Assembly (NCBI GenBank): GCA_947652115.1 | Contig: OX393570.1 | Location: 5,693,458 to 5,757,457 of the forward strand | Length of the DNA: 64,000 nt | Source of the DNA: Blastomussa wellsi | Lineage: Eukaryota; Cnidaria; Anthozoa; Scleractinia; Plerogyridae | Reading direction: 5' to 3' | Part shown: positions 31,442 through 43,876 of the stretch, piece after piece | Position numbering within the stretch: position 1 is the first letter of the stretch | Layout: every line of letters starts with the position of its first letter | Notes under the pieces: model-generated | The model's input: the letters and a program-made list of their open reading frames with translations, nothing else | Told to the model about the DNA's origin: nothing | The model's database searches: none | Made by a program: the position numbers and the translations under genes

Positions 31442-34400
31442 ATGGATGGCAACACCTCTCATGATTCAGCTCAAGTCAGCACGGATCTTGATATCACCAC
31501 AGCAAGCAATGGACAACTTGAAAATGAGGTACAGTATAGTGAAATAAGATTTATAAGCTACTGTACGTAAATCTTTAAACAAAACCTCTTAAAAATGCTT
31601 TTGAATTTGGTGGAAAGTTTTGAAGAAAATTTGCTCTAATGTTTCCCTGTATACGGTAACGTTACGGTACACTCTCACAGGGCAAGTCGCAGGACAAACA
31701 GAAAACGAAGAAATCGTTGTTTCTTTGTATAGTTTTGTCTTGAAAGCGTCGGCGGCGCGAATAATTCAAAATTCCATTTTAAAGAAACTAGTTTTCATTT
31801 CTAAGAAGACCTAAGAATATTCGACCTGGTGGTATAATCTCTCGGTCACTACAAAGACCATTATGGCCAAATCTTGACATTTCTCAATCGTTAAGACATA
31901 CATGGTAAGTTGGGCGATGGGTAGGAGTTGATACCTGTGTTTTCTTCACAACAAAACAAATGTATTACGCTATATTGTAATATATGATCTCATGTTCATA
32001 AAATCTGTTGGTAATACTGGATTTGTTTTGCTGATATATATGTCATATGTTGTCTATATGCATCGAGCTTAACCCATGCAAACAATTGATTATCAAACCG
32101 TGCATTGATTTTCGTCATACTGAAGTGACCCTGCGGTGCCGGCTCCTCTCGAAGTCAAGCTAGCACTCACTTTAAATTCTGTGAATGAAGCCTAGGTTCC
32201 CAAGTGTATGACTCAAATGAAATATATTGACAAATTATTTGATACCTTACCATTCCTATTGTGTACGGTCAATCGAATAAAAGATATTGCATGAACATGC
32301 ATGAAGGTGACACTTCCAAAGTTTGTTCGGCATGTTTTTGGAGAACTCAATCATTTTTTATTGGAGATTCGCGAATCTGATTGCTTCTTCCATTGCGTTC
32401 TATTCGGTGTTTGTAGAAACTCTTTGAACGCAAGAGTTTTTTCTATTTGTTGCTAAAAAGTTGAAAACATTTTAGCTTTTCATGTTTCTAGTATAGCAGT
32501 TAGACTACTCGCCATCGTTTTCGATGAGCGACTTACTATGGTTTATAGGCTGATTATCCAGTTGGGATGTTGGTAGAACAGTCAAAGAATTTGTAAATCA
32601 CTCGCCTGCGGCTTGTGATTTACAAATTCTTCTCGTGTTCTACCAACATCCCGCGTGGTTTATCAGCCTTTATATAATAACCAAATCAATGCGCGCGCTC
32701 TGATTGGTCAATCAGCTATGGTTTATTGTGCCAGTAAACTCATGGAAGAATCGCGCGTCTTCTGAATTATTATATAAAAGCAGTAGACCACAAGTTTCTA
32801 TGGTTTATAAGCTGATAAACCACTTGGGATGTTGGAAGAACACTCGAAGAATTCGTAAATCACTCGCCTGCGGCTCGTGATTTACAAATTCTTCTCGTGT
32901 TCTGCCAACATCCCGCGTGGTTTATCAGCTTATAAACCATAGAAACTTGTGGTCTATTGCTTAAATAAACCATAGTAACTTGTGGTCTATTGCTTAAGTA
33001 TCCTGAAAGTGTACATCGGACAGCAACTTGCTAAATTAATAAGCCACCCCTCTCTTTCAACCAACCTTAGAAAGTACCTGAAATAAGCCACGGCATGCTT
33101 TTGCCTGAAAATGTAGATGCTATGCACTTTTAATGCTTCCCTGTAAATAAACACGTTATACGATTCTACTTGTGGCTTGTTCTAAATTGCCATCCTTCGA
33201 CTTGTTATCATCCATTTTTTGCAAATTACCGGTATTTTTTCATCCATGCAGGGTACCAGTAAATTCTACAACTGCCGTGATACGCCTTGATTTAATCTCC
33301 TATTGGTTCAAATTAAAAAAAACCAAGATTGCTATTGTGAAAACAGGTAACCAAACAGAAAGACTACAGTAACTCCCATTTCAGGAAAAAGAAACTAGAT
33401 TTCAATTTCAAAACAAATTGCAGCGTTGTTGGTATCACATATGTATACGATAACGTCGCCAAATTAAAATGGAGATCCTTGAAATTATTATTACCAATTC
33501 ACAGAAGGTTTTAACAGCGAACCTTCAGTGTGCGGGTTTTCCTGCGTTTAATAAATAATTCATAGTGGAAATTAATTCAAGAAGCGACATACACGCGGAA
33601 ACGGTTTGTGCGTTGACAAAATCTAAACGTGAGGCAATTTCTATGCCATTGAATATGCAGCGTGCCCATTTTGCTAAATCGAAGCCGTCAAATCTTCGAT
33701 TTAAATATGTTGTGTCAGCAACAAAATCTGTGTCTAAGGTGCCCGCTACGTATGTTTCGGAAGTAACGGTACGTTGCTTCATTACAATAGGAGCCATTCG
33801 ACGATTTAGAGGCACAAACAATTCTCAGGATATTTCGCTATATAGTCGTCTTTTAGTGCTATAGTTATCACCTAAAACTTTAACTGTGATGTGAAATTTT
33901 TGCTACGGTTCCCTTGCAGATTTGTCTTGCAGGAAACAGGAGAGAAATTAGCCCCAAAAAGGTGAGTTCTCGACAGACAAACTGATTTAAGGCGCTCGTC
34001 ATTTCGAAAAAGGTCTACCATATGATTTTGAACTTTTTCCCGAACACTTATTTGCATGTCGAAAGAAAGGCGATATGCCAATTAGAACTGAAAGTATGCT
34101 TATAGCTTTTTTGCCATTGTGAAGAAAACTAGCCGAAAAATGCGACTAAATGTACAATATAACTTGGTTGTTTACTAGAAATATAGCCCTCGCTTCCAAA
34201 TAGCATTTGTTATGTTTACAGCTTGTCATTTTTGTGAGTTGTTGGAACTTTGGGTTAGACTTATCACATATATTTAGGTTCATGTGCTCTGTAATTTAAT
34301 TGTGGCATTGGTCAAACCAAACCGATGCCACATTGAAAAGACCAAATCTTTTAAACTCTGATTTGACCCGCCTTTGAGGCCTTTTTGAATATTTATGATT

Positions 34401-37400
34401 TAAAAACAGTTTGTTGTAAAGCTCGGCGGGAACTTTTTCGTTCAAAAGAATCCTGAAGACATGCGCCTGTACTTCTTGGAAAACATAAATACATTGCATT
34501 TCGTTTTCAAATGAAATTTGCTCTCGTAGCCTGACAGCAATTTTTTAATGAAAAAGTGCTCAAAGAAATGCACAACCGTCCAGATTTGAAATTGTGAACT
34601 TAGGGTGGCTGCTGAAATCGATAATTAACCACGACCTTATTTGAATTTGAATTTTAAAAATCTGAGCGTTTGGGCGTTTTGCAAACGCAACAGCAGAGAT
34701 CAAAACCCGCGTAAAAACTGGGGTTCAGGTATTGAGCGCCCGCTAAAAGAAAATCTGTTTGAGTTAAGAGGAAACGATTATAGTTCTACGCTAAGCGGGA
34801 AGTGTTTTTGCTTCCTGAGACAACAAAATATAACCTTTGTAACGTATTCATTTGAATCGTTAGAAAATTAACAGAGCACTGCTTTCAATTTGTTGATGAT
34901 AGTTGTCCAGCTCCGAAACAAGCCTATCGCCAGAAAGGAAGGTGAGGAATAATTCTCTCTCCACCCCTGAGAAAAACATTTCAAAGGAAAGCTTGTCTTC
35001 TTCGGTTTTGAGCCAGGCGTCGAAAAATCCCGTGGAGGGTACCCCAAGGACCTCGACACCAGAACTGGGGAAGTCTGTAAGCCCACGAATTGGACAGCAG
35101 TCCATCAACGGTTTCGATCATGAGAGTGTGTTGTCGAAGGTGGAGAGTCATGCGGACAGACGAAAACCGTTTTACGTAAGTATCAATGTTCTGATAGTTT
35201 TTATCAAGAAAATTTTAGCCTACGTTGCAGCCGGACGTGTCACATTTTGTCCGTCTGCGACGCAGGCTAGAAAATTTGCAAGTGTAAACAAATTTTATGT
35301 CGACCCAATTAGGTTAATCATCGACTGAACAAGGAGATAGTATTGCTAAATTCTCAGAAATAGCATATAAAAGAAATGATAATCTTTGGCAAACGTTTCG
35401 AATCACTGAAGAGCCAAATGACACGGTGTCATTTGAAGCACCAAGTACATAGTCCTGTCCACTGTTTTTATTACGGGTTATTTCGGGTTCCACAATTAAT
35501 TCCAACTGTCAGCGTGGGCTATTACATCCTGTAGTTCACTTAGTGTTAAGTTTATAAATTTGAATGCAAATTCTACATTGCATGCAATTATCACACTTCG
35601 AAGCTCGCACGAATTGGGTTTGAGATTCAAACTAACTTTGAAGATAAACCAGTATCACTTTACACAAGGGAAATGAAGAAGAAATCGAAGCTCAAAGCAA
35701 TTTCCGCCTTGTTAAGACTACAAAGCAAGCAGTGGCCATGTAAATCAGAGCATACAATCCTATCTTCAAGGTGGTCGGATAATTTGAAAACCGCGGGGGC
35801 CGGGCATTCGAAAGCACTTGCAAAAAAGCCAACTGTGAAAAAAATAGGAACAACAGAAAGGAACGCTCATGAAACAAAAGGCTGGCTCACTTTTACTAAA
35901 AACAATTCCCACAAAAGGACGCTTTGCGCTGAAATCTTAAGAATGTTAAGAAGTTAAGTCTGTTTGTGCGCCTTTCTAAACAACGCTGTTTTACAAAATA
36001 TCAGAAACACTTCGCTTGTTTGGTGCCGATGAAAGAGTTGCCAGTTTTCCCGGCACTCATCGATCAAGCTCCTGTTCATTCAAAGTTTTGATGGTAATTA
36101 TATCGTATTTAATTTGTTATCCTAACTTCTCACTTTGTTGATTTAAGACAACCGCATTTCTTAGATTGTTTTATCATTGTGGTTTCACGTATAAATTGGA
36201 AGCAGTTATCGTCTTATTGTTTGTATAGGAGGGATTGCATTGGTTCCGGTACCTTGTTCTGTTTCATGCGAGCTAGTTGAAAAGTTATAGCGGCAAGAAA
36301 TTAGAATAGCCTTCTGGGAGTGATTCCCGAACCACGCAAGCACAGTTTACTATTCAGCTTTTGACACACTGGGAGTGCTTCGTACTAGTTCTTACTTAGC
36401 CAATGCATGACTGGCTTCCAGTGACACTGGTTAGCCCCGCTATATAGTGAAGAACACTCAGTTTGCGGTATAATAAACTGAATGCGCGTGTCTAGTCATG
36501 CACGCAACTTCTTTCAAATCAAGGTAAAATCTACGGTGACCTGAAATAGCCGTTTACTCTACAATAACAAACATGACAATGGATCACCATTTAAAACTTA
36601 TATAAACTTAAATAATAGAAGAGATCGTATAATAGGACGAAAGATCAAATCATTTTCTCTTTTCGTCCTACCGTGAGAGTCCCTTTATTATTCTGTTCGC
36701 TGATTGCAAGCTCCTTTCTTCCCTATTCTTTCGAAGAAGTGGTGAGACGTACGGCTTATATTTTTTTCCTTCCGTTTTCTTTATAAAATGTAGTCGTCAT
36801 GATTTCTTGTACTACTGTGAATGTAGTCTCAGTTATTCATGATTTATATAGTCTAGAAAAGTGAGTAGACGTGTAACAACGTCGCGGTAACAAGTGGCTA
36901 CGTCGCCAGAGGCGAGGGACTTCGTGATCGCTTTCAGAAACATGTAGGTCTTGAAATAACGTCGTCTTTTGCTATTAATTTTACAGAAGTCAGCATTTTT
37001 ATCTCGATTTCGTACTCAAAATGAGGTACTTGCGGTCGACGAGCAGTTCCGGGGGCTGGGAATTGTCTTTTTCTGTGTGCCCTGAGGTGGGGAATATACC
37101 GCAAAATAAGAAAAAATGCCAGGGAACACACACACAGACAGACAGACAGACATTATTTGGAGACTTATACAATAAGTAGTATATCGACTATGATTTCCAA
37201 ATAACTAAAAATTACAAACAACAAAAATATATATGGCTAATAAGCTGGCAAATGCCCGGGCTGTGCCCCGGGGGGATGGGGTGGGGATGGTAACATGTAG
37301 AATTGAGCCACGCATAAGTAATATAAGGAATGAAATGTTAAATTCCCTCAAAGAAACATGTAACGTCGCGAGGATGGTGTTTCGGTTTCAGCTTTGCTTT

Positions 37401-38051
37401 GACTCAATTCATGCAGGAAAGTCTTTCGTTTGCTGTTTAAGGCTATCGCATGTAAAAGCCTGAAATGCCTTGGTCATAGAAACGCTTCAAGATGAACTTA
37501 AGGAATTTTAGCATTGCATTTAAGGGCGCGTTCGTTTGGGATATTCCGGAATAAGAATATATTCCGGAATCTATTCCGGCCAATAGCCAGAATGGAAATC
37601 CAGGTATTCCGGAATGAGAATAGCTCCCAAACAAACGCTTACTCGCATTATTCCAATTTTTCTTATTCCGGATTGATCCCAAACGAACGCGCACTTAAGA
37701 ACACGACAAATCGTTTTATGAAAATGTGTCCTGGCCTTTTTTACCGTAGGATTCTACAGTAATCAAAAGCAAAGATTCAACACAAGACTTAAAGGAAGAG
37801 AAAATCGCTAACCCTACATTAGACTTTGCAACCCAACAGTCACATCGAGAAGACTTTTTCCTGAAGAAACACTGGTATTATGATATTCTTCAGCGGATAG
37901 AGGACTTGAGCTGGGGTTATCAAAATTTAGAGGTGGAATATTCCTTCTTGGAGAAGCTCATGGCAGAACAAAAGGAGGACTTGAACAAGGCAAAGAGCTG
38001 GGGTAAACGTCTAAATCAGAATGCGTCAAGTATAGCGAACAAGGTTCACTG
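31442..38051 (+). CDS. tentative multi-exon gene, low-complexity/coiled-coil protein of unknown family
   Basis: Not recognised. Best-supported exons: 33566-33768 (ends ACG|GTACGT), 34903-35175 (acceptor GATGATAG, donor TAC|GTAAGT) and 37751-38051 (acceptor TTTTTACCGTAG, stop TGA); these three join in phase 0. A possible start exon is 31442-31528 (MDGNTSHDSAQVSTDLDITT, donor GAG|GTACAG), but its phase does not match exon 33566 unless a weaker donor near 31538 is used. The 34903 exon is Ser-rich (MSSSETSLSPERK-like, LSTPEKN, RTSTPELGKS) with SP/TP pairs that could be kinase sites; the last exon is a charged helix (FFLKKHWYYDILQRIEDLSW, VEYSFLEKLMAEQKEDLNKA), likely coiled coil. No signal peptide or membrane segment. 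Exons, order and strand need transcript support; an extra exon near 35660-35730 is possible. Confidence 0.4.
32535..32996. repeat. compound foldback element (copy 2 of the 1258-1556 family)
   Basis: A palindrome at 32535-32671 (TATGGTTTATAGGCTGATTA ... ATCAGCCTTTATA) is followed directly by a nearly exact copy of 1258-1556 at about 32670-32960, sharing AATGCGCGCGCTCTGATTGG and GTAAACTCATGGAA. A terminal stretch AACCATAGTAACTTGTGGTC repeats at 32967-32990. Confidence 0.85.
37524..37692. mobile_element. MITE with GGGCGCGTTCGTTTGGGA inverted termini
   Basis: The left end GGGCGCGTTCGTTTGGGATA and right end TATCCCAAACGAACGCGC-like (GATCCCAAACGAACGCGC) are inverted repeats; the interior repeats ATTCCGGAAT several times. 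A clean target duplication is not obvious (TTTAA left, CTTAA right). It ends about 60 bases upstream of the last exon of the tentative gene. Confidence 0.75.
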
Positions 38052-38210
38052 ACTACAGATGATATTATAGCTGGATAAATCAATAATGTGTACAGGCTAT
38101 AGTTTGTCTTATTTATAAGGACTTTTGTTTAAAGAAATCGAATAAATCATGTATTACGAGCGAAAATGACAACAGCGTTGGGGCTGCATGCTTATGTTTC
38201 GTATGATTAA

Positions 38211-38397
38211 AGGAGCTCTGCAATAGTTGCCACATCGTGAAACGGTGATGATGATGGTGATTTTCACATCGCAAGTTGGTCAATTACAATCCTTCTCGAT
38301 CTTCCTCATTCGAAGCCATCCTTGTTTCTTCTCAGTTTATTGTTATCGTTTATTGCTGAATGCTATTTTATATTTTCATCACGGGCACAAAGCCCTT
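38211..38397. mobile_element. TTAA-flanked MITE copy
   Basis: TTAA (38207-38210) then AGGAGCTCTGC, family core AATTACAATCCTTCTCGATC and GAAGCCATCCTTGTTTCT, and a plausible right end GCCCTT followed by TTAA (38398-38401). The left end is sure, the right end less so. Confidence 0.55.
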
Positions 38398-39093
38398 TTA
38401 ATATTTGGTTTCAAGGTTTTTGATGAGAATAGATCATGAAAAGTTAATGCATCGTTTATTTTATAATATCATTACATTGTTTCTGAACGACACCTGGTGA
38501 TGAAACTATAGAATCTCGTCAACTATAGGTTACTGTAGTTACTAACAACTCAGAAATATTACCGAAAGAAGTAGTTGCCGTATAAAGAGTGAGGATCTGT
38601 GTCCTATACAGAGTATTTGACTAAATGGTTAAGATTTTCTGAATTTCATATTATTTGGTACTGAGTTACGTTGGGTTGTCATCATGATTTGGGGCAAAAC
38701 TGTTCTGGGAGGCCAGGACACGCCTTTGTAGTTCTGCAGTGCAGAAATTATCTTTTGGAACCCATGCCAGAGCCCGAACGTTTATCTTCTCCCAATCTCG
38801 TGCCAGACAAAAATGAGAATTTCTTTGAGCCATTCCGTGGGGTATTTTTAACGCTCGAAACCGAGTGCCGTTGACCTCTTGGGACTGAGTATCTATTTAA
38901 ACATGTTCATGGATGTCTCCATCTCTGCGGACACATTAGCTCTTAAAATGACTATTTTTGACATTTTTAAACATAAAATTTTCCTTTAACGTTTTGTCGG
39001 TGAAAATATCTCTCGATTGCTGCAAGTGTGTTAGTAGATGAACGCCAAGTGCATATCTGTCCAATAGCAGATTAAGTTGTCCCGGCTGAAAAT

Positions 39094-39101
<8 letters not shown>

Positions 39102-39132
<31 letters not shown>

Positions 39133-39169
39133 ATTTACAATTGCGAGCCGATAGGCGAGCAATTGTAAA

Positions 39170-39199
<30 letters not shown>
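39102..39199. repeat. near-perfect palindrome, 45-base arms
   Basis: GATAAAATATGAGCGGGAGA and TCTCCCGCTCATATTTTATC at the ends, CATTTACAATTGC..GCAATTGTAAAG inside. Foldback element; 38402-41160 has no supported exon. Confidence 0.85.
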
Positions 39200-39200
<1 letters not shown>

Positions 39201-39969
39201 GTACTTGTGAAATGAAAACAATAAATTGAATGCAAAGTATTGTTATTCGATTCCATTGTGCTTTGCATTTTAATCAGTAAAGATCTGTATCAAAAGTTAA
39301 TTCTACTCTTGATTTGTATTGGGGTTTACAGAGCATTCATGTGACCTAAATAGTACCTTTGCATTGGATCTACTCCTTATGAATTATTAATGAATTTTAC
39401 AACTAGGTATATAGAATTCTATGAGGGTAGATTAATTTTAAAAAGGTTTATTTTTGTCATTCTTGGAATAACCTATTTATCTTGCTATTTTTAACTTCTT
39501 GTTTTCTAATATTATTCAATAAACATTTGCTCTATTTGGAAGTTGTTCCAATAATTTGCTTTACTTTACGCCACATGTGGAAGTTACTAAAAATTTCGAT
39601 CAGTTCCTTTGTACAATTAGCACCTAAATACCGAAAGCAAAGCAAACGCGAATTACAGCCGGATCTTAAGTGAGGTTTTTGATCGACTTGCGTTTAGTTA
39701 CTAGCCCAGTTCCTGAAATCTCTCTTCCGCGTGCCCTATATAGAGAGAGTGGAAGAGAGAGGTGAGGGACTGGACAAGCCTATAACATGATTTTAGCGCC
39801 TGAAACAAGTCCGTACAGTAATATGAAGATTGAAGCAGCGACGTCGCGATATTTTGAGTCATTTTTTGTAACGAGCCAAACTACCAATAAAATGTAGGAA
39901 ACCTCAAAATAATAGGTTGCTAAGGAAGAAAAAACACCAAAGAAGTGATACTAAACCAAAAAAAGAAAA

Positions 39970-40065
39970 ATTATGGTTAAGGATGGTGAATATTGAGACA
40001 GATTGCAAATGACGAGTTTGAAAATTTAGGCTAAATTTTTCAAGATGCCGAATAATTGACGTCAT
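39970..40065. mobile_element. TTAA-MITE family core fragment
   Basis: Contains GAAAATTTAGGCTAAATTTT and an upstream AAGGATGGTGAATATTGAGA related to the core of the TTAA-flanked MITEs, in minus orientation, with GACGTCAT at the end. Borders uncertain. Confidence 0.4.
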
Positions 40066-41161
40066 TATTAATCAGAATGGTGTTATGATTATATAATTAA
40101 CTTGATTACAAACGCGCGCCTACCAGAACGAAGATGATGTCATAATGTTTATGACGTTTAATGACCTCTGTTTTGGCTAGGTAGTCCTGCGTTTTGCAAC
40201 ATTTGAAACTAAAAGGTATGGACATCTGATATTACCGTTTTTCTGAAAGTAATTTTCAAGTGAGTGTCGAAAGAAATTCGTGTCTGCTTTGGTTTTGTAT
40301 AACCGCGCTAAGCGATTGGATTAAAAATATCGCGCTATTTTTTCAACCAATCAGAAATAAAACCAAAACCAATAGCGACTCGCACGTTTTCCCGCGCTTC
40401 GCCGCACCGGCTACATGGTTTTGCTTCGAGTTTTAAATGGTTCGTTGGATTAGCTATTTCCTTTGCGATTGGCCGGAGTGGTTACTTTGGGTTTACGACA
40501 CTCAATTGAAAATCGCTTTATTTCCAATTACTTTATTACAATAATCTCATTATTGGAGATAACTTTCCATTCTGCGGCATTAAATTCGGACAACATTCCC
40601 TTGTAAATCCAAATACACAATGTAAATTCGTCAATAATTAAGCTGGATACGAGTAAGCTCACCATTTTCCTACCTAATAACTGTTGGAATCTGTGTTTAT
40701 AATTGCAAATAATTAATCTAATTTGAATGTCTTAAATCAAATAGCATCATATACTCTTCTCATCAGGTAAGCCTGACAAAAACAGGTCTAACGACGCGCG
40801 CAGTGAGAGTTTTAAATGTATGATCTGATAACGTACGTTCAGTCCCGGGATTTTTCGGGTATTTCTTCCGATTGAACAAAAATAATTGGAACATTTTGGG
40901 TATCAGCCTGTTTGATTTGCTGGACACATTCGTGTGGGATATAGCTAATTAGCATAAATAGCGCTTGTAAATTTATGTCGTCACATAACATACTTCATCA
41001 TCTTTCGAGGCTTCTGAGACTGCCTTTTTAGTTTACGACAACTTTTCTGCTCATCAGTCGAGCATCCGCTTATTATGTAAACCAATTAAGAAACCATTCT
41101 GAGAATAAAATTAAATCCAGTACGCAGAATTTTGTGGTGAACGAATGTTATACTCCAAACC

Positions 41162-41174
41162 GTTGCTAGGCAAC
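41162..41174. promoter_or_regulatory. RFX X-box motif (GTTGCTAGGCAAC)
   Basis: Both half-sites fit the X-box consensus (GTHNYY, RRNAAC) with a one-base spacer. RFX factors bind such sites in promoters of ciliary genes. It is 2.7 kb upstream of the tektin start codon, so it may mark a distal promoter or enhancer, or serve an unseen transcript. Confidence 0.5.
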
Positions 41175-43693
41175 GCTAAGTTTGCCACATTTCAGCGGCG
41201 AGGATTACAGCCGGCTTAATAAATGGCTTTTCAAGAAACACAACAAACTGAGAGATTTAAAATAAATCCTTTCCTGTGTAGCTGCAAGCACGAATTCCTG
41301 GCGATTCGCGAAACTAAAGCAGAGTTCTTCCACCATAACTGGACAGTTCAAAGCGTTCTTTTAAAGTTTGCTTCATTAGTTGATCAAATATTTATTAGGC
41401 CTTAAAGTTTACTTTATTTCTTCGCGCATGTTTTCAACGGCAAAAAAGTGTTTCGTTGGCGATGTTGTCTTGAGTTAAATTCTTATGCAGCAAAGTCTTG
41501 CTGTTTATGAGAGAATGTAGGAACTATGTACGGCAAATTACAAAAGTACAAATGTAATAATATTGTATTTTTGCGCGCATCGGCTTGGTAATTAAAGCGA
41601 TAGCGTGATTATTATGTTAAATGTTGACACATACAACAGACTGGTGCGAAATGAATTATGCTGACTATTTAATGAATTTATAAACAAACGAACCTTTCAG
41701 TTCGCTGCGCTTAAATTAAAGATCGTGGGTGCAAAACTCGATGCCATTTACGAACCTGAAAACAATATTTCCTCCTAAAATTGTGTTAATTAAGAAAGTT
41801 TTCTAAATATCCTTTGAAGCTATATATACAAGTTTAAATTAGAGCGGACTTCCAGTTGCTCTGGACAACCCGTGGACAACCCGCACGGTTCTTTTGTTGT
41901 ATAACGATGAACTTATGGCATTTAAAACTGTTCCAGCAGAGATAAGTCTTGAGATGTATTAGCTATTGGTTAGAAGCTGCTATTGTTGAAATGCCTTAAT
42001 TCTCAACTTACGTTCTGTTCAAAACATATTTTTGAACTTAATGTTTGTTGCATCTCATAGAAAAAGATTAACACATCAAGTCCCCATTGTTGTCATCATT
42101 ACGTCCTTAGTTTTCAGAAAGGATAAAGATTCTTCCTTCTAGTCCTGCTGTTTGTCGTAGAATTTTGTGCACGCATAACGAATGTTGACGTTGCTATCGA
42201 CCAATTTGGATGTTGGGCAGACCAAGAGAGAAATAAAAACAAAGCAATTAACCGTTAGCGTAGAAACCAGACTACGTAGAAACAAAGCAAAGGATTTGAG
42301 AGATTACTTTGTACTAGTGCGCGCTAATGACAATCTGGTCTACTTGGCAATGAATTTAGTCCGAGAACAAAGAGCTCCATGATCTGTGTTAAAAAATCCG
42401 GGCACAGTATTGTCAGCCAACTTACTTATGACACTAGACGATAGAAAATTAAATAGACCGCGTTCTGTTGCTATTGCCAGGATGGGTTTGTTTATAACGA
42501 GCCACGCTTAGTAACGCAGGGCAAGCAGATATGAGGTTGCGAGTTAAAATTGCCAAATTTGCCAAATATCGGTAACCTTATCTCGAGTTTCTCTACTGGT
42601 TTAATATGTTTTAATCATAAATGTATCCGAATTTTGTTTGTATAGTCTTTTTGTCTTTTATCTATTTGTGCTTCTGTGAATGATAACTCGTTGTGAACGT
42701 TAAAATATGTTTTGGAAATAGTTTTGGACATTTACAACGATAAATAATGGTCAAGCTATATAGCTAACGCACTAAAACTGCAACGCGATATATTTGCACA
42801 AGTGCACACGAAACAAAATGTTTCTCAACTGATGTCGCATTGTGTTCTGAAACGATTATGCCAAGAAACAAAATTCACTCTTCTTTTGCGTTCTTTCCGG
42901 CTAGTGAAGTTGTCTGTTGAACATCATACTGCATATATTTGTATTTTATTTCCTGGGAAATAAAACAGGTGTCTGGACTGTATCTAGTATCAGCTGTCTT
43001 GAAAACTAATATCATCGGCAATGTGCCGTACATCCATTTGCTTTCTGAATCTCCAGTCGCGATAGCATATCAGCTACTCAATACTAATGAAAGATTTAAA
43101 GTTTTAACAATGGAGTATTTATAGAAACTCGCTACCACCTGCCTTGAAAACAGGCGAAAGATAAATTAAAGAACTCAAATTAGCACAAACAAAATTAACT
43201 GGGAAGAAGATGGAAACTTAAACAATGCTGCAGGGAAATGTCCTATAATATTTTCTTTCTCACGCAATTCTTGAAGTGCTTTCAAGTTGCTAAATGCTAA
43301 ATGCTAAGTTATCGCAGACCATAACACATTCTTAGCAGTTACTTAGCTTACAGAATATCGATCTGCTGCAATAAACACGAAGAAAGGCTTCTAATTGGAG
43401 GCTAAAGTTTATAAAGTATTAATGAATTGTTTTTCTTCCACAGAACGAAAGAAAATTTTCATTTCTTTAATTTTTGTTCTCTTACTGTAACTTTTTCCAT
43501 GTGAATGTATGCTAATTCATTTCTGCTAAGAAAAAATGTTTCCTTCTACAGAAAACAGACGAGCACGTGGATTTTCAGACGACCGGAAGTGAAAGTATCA
43601 GAGGCGGTGGATTTCTTGTAGCCAATCAGAGAGCCGAATTTCGACAGCTTGTTATTTTTGGACCAATAGGCGCTCGAGTGGTGTGGCCGCACG

Positions 43694-43706
43694 GTTTCTT
43701 AGCAAC
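43694..43706. promoter_or_regulatory. X-box-like motif in the tektin promoter (GTTTCTTAGCAAC)
   Basis: Fits the half-site consensus with a one-base spacer, 171 bases before the tektin ATG. CCAAT boxes lie nearby (GCCAATCAG at 43620, GACCAATAGG at 43660), so this stretch is the likely core promoter. Confidence 0.5.
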
Positions 43707-43876
43707 CAACGACGCTACCGGATATAAAGCGATCTTTGGTTACACAAAACAAACATATTTTCACACTCCGCGATAGCAACTTTCTGGGAGTTCTAAAAGA
43801 ACTTCTTGGCAAAATCCTTCGAGTTTTCTTTCTATAATTCTTACAGAAGAAGTCATCGGTGGTCATACTACGCGAG

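Noticed and set aside
33525..33821. 98-codon minus-strand frame opposite the 33566 exon
   Set aside because: The plus strand has usable splice sites at both ends; the minus frame has none.
35413..35433. 21-base perfect palindrome CAAATGACACGGTGTCATTTG
   Set aside because: Too short to separate from chance in 64 kb without a recurrence; no second copy seen.
35549..35957. Basic open frame of about 135 codons between exons of the tentative gene
   Set aside because: No family resemblance and no clean splice borders; another frame in the same place (GNEEEIEAQSNFRL) is equally plausible, so neither is called.
41223..41405. 60-codon frame just after the 41162 X-box
   Set aside because: Attractive position, but the sequence resembles no ciliary protein and lacks neighbouring exons; kept only as a possible transcript start.
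43567..43776. 70-codon frame just upstream of tektin
   Set aside because: Overlaps the CCAAT boxes and X-box of the promoter and ends before the tektin exon; no homology.
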